Of a stretch of DNA of 64,000 nt, positions 63,699 to 64,000 are shown piece after piece. The number at the start of each line of letters is the position of its first letter. Within the stretch, counting starts at the first letter, position 1. Under the pieces are notes generated by a model that worked only from the letters and a program-made list of their open reading frames with translations, ran no database searches and was not told the origin of the DNA. The DNA is from Bathynomus jamesi (lineage: Eukaryota > Arthropoda > Malacostraca > Isopoda > Cirolanidae): assembly GCA_023014485.1 (NCBI GenBank), contig JAJOZX010000877.1, positions 899,001 through 963,000 on the forward strand, read 5' to 3'. The position numbers were made by a program, and so were the translations under genes.

Positions 63699-64000
63699 TA
63701 AAAATGTATGGCATGAATTTGGTGAGGTGGAGTTGCGTTTCTGCCATCACGATTTCTTTTTTCTTTTCTTCTTGGGTGGCTGGATGCACGTGACGGGTGA
63801 GGGCATGGTGTGGAAAAACCGATTTCTATTCATAATTCCTGTTTCCACCCCTTTCTTTTAGGAGCATTTCATCACTTTGCCGGCGTGATGGCTTTGCGCG
63901 TAAATGGGTAAAAACATGGAGAGTTTAACCTTTACCAGTCTGTTAATCCTTTTGAGGCTAGCCTGAAGTGGGTTATGAGGGCTTTGTTGGGCCAATACCC
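63699..64000. other. Non-coding sequence to window end
   Basis: No gene or element end was seen in these 300 bases. Confidence 0.5.

Overview
This is a eukaryotic, almost certainly arthropod, intergenic window made of transposable elements nested in one another. The evidence is long (TA)n, (CT)n and (ATT)n microsatellites, CCTAA/TTAGG-type repeat runs, tRNA-derived SINEs, CR1-like LINEs with an esterase-type first ORF, several mariner/Tc1-like transposons and a Polinton (Maverick). The mix resembles decapod crustacean genomes, but that is inference. No bacterial or organellar sequence was seen, and no host gene was identified with confidence. Nearly every element ORF is broken, so most coding features are given as pseudogenes.

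Layout, left half: 1-994 mariner-like element, cut by the window edge; 1380-4848 Tc1-like element carrying three insertions; about 4845-10575 Tigger/pogo-like remnant split by a mariner-like element (5392-6984) and by a 3.4-kb Polinton-derived element with a perfect 6-bp target duplication (7070-10463); about 11600-15560 CR1-like LINE; 16179-18222 a second, 5'-truncated LINE; 18370-20612 inverted second copy of the Tc1-like repeat; 20840-28260 a repeat block holding a LINE, a Tc1-like fossil, several MITEs and a mariner-like element; 30447-30726 dimeric SINE; 31590-36500 a LINE split by a 3-kb TIR transposon with a widespread but unnamed protein; 37310-38720 possible LTR.

Right half: 40652-59667 (19.0 kb) is bounded by inverted repeats of about 300 bp and contains a recognisable Polinton gene set. 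On the minus strand, read in order, are a packaging ATPase, a small basic protein, a conserved unassigned protein, an integrase with chromodomain, a minor capsid protein, a basic core-like protein, a major capsid protein and an adenain-like protease. On the plus strand is a protein-primed type DNA polymerase B. Many of these genes overlap or nearly abut. Every one is damaged, so this is a dead copy.

Two parts of the Polinton are not explained by the standard gene set. One is a cluster of three compact, unrecognised plus-strand genes at about 56782-58706 behind the polymerase. The other is a CCAAT/GC-box promoter with two exon-like segments at 44930-46685; splice phases would allow these to join the polymerase across the antisense capsid cluster. 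These are the best candidates for undescribed biology. The window ends with another CR1-like LINE (61208-63660) lying between two (CT)n tracts.
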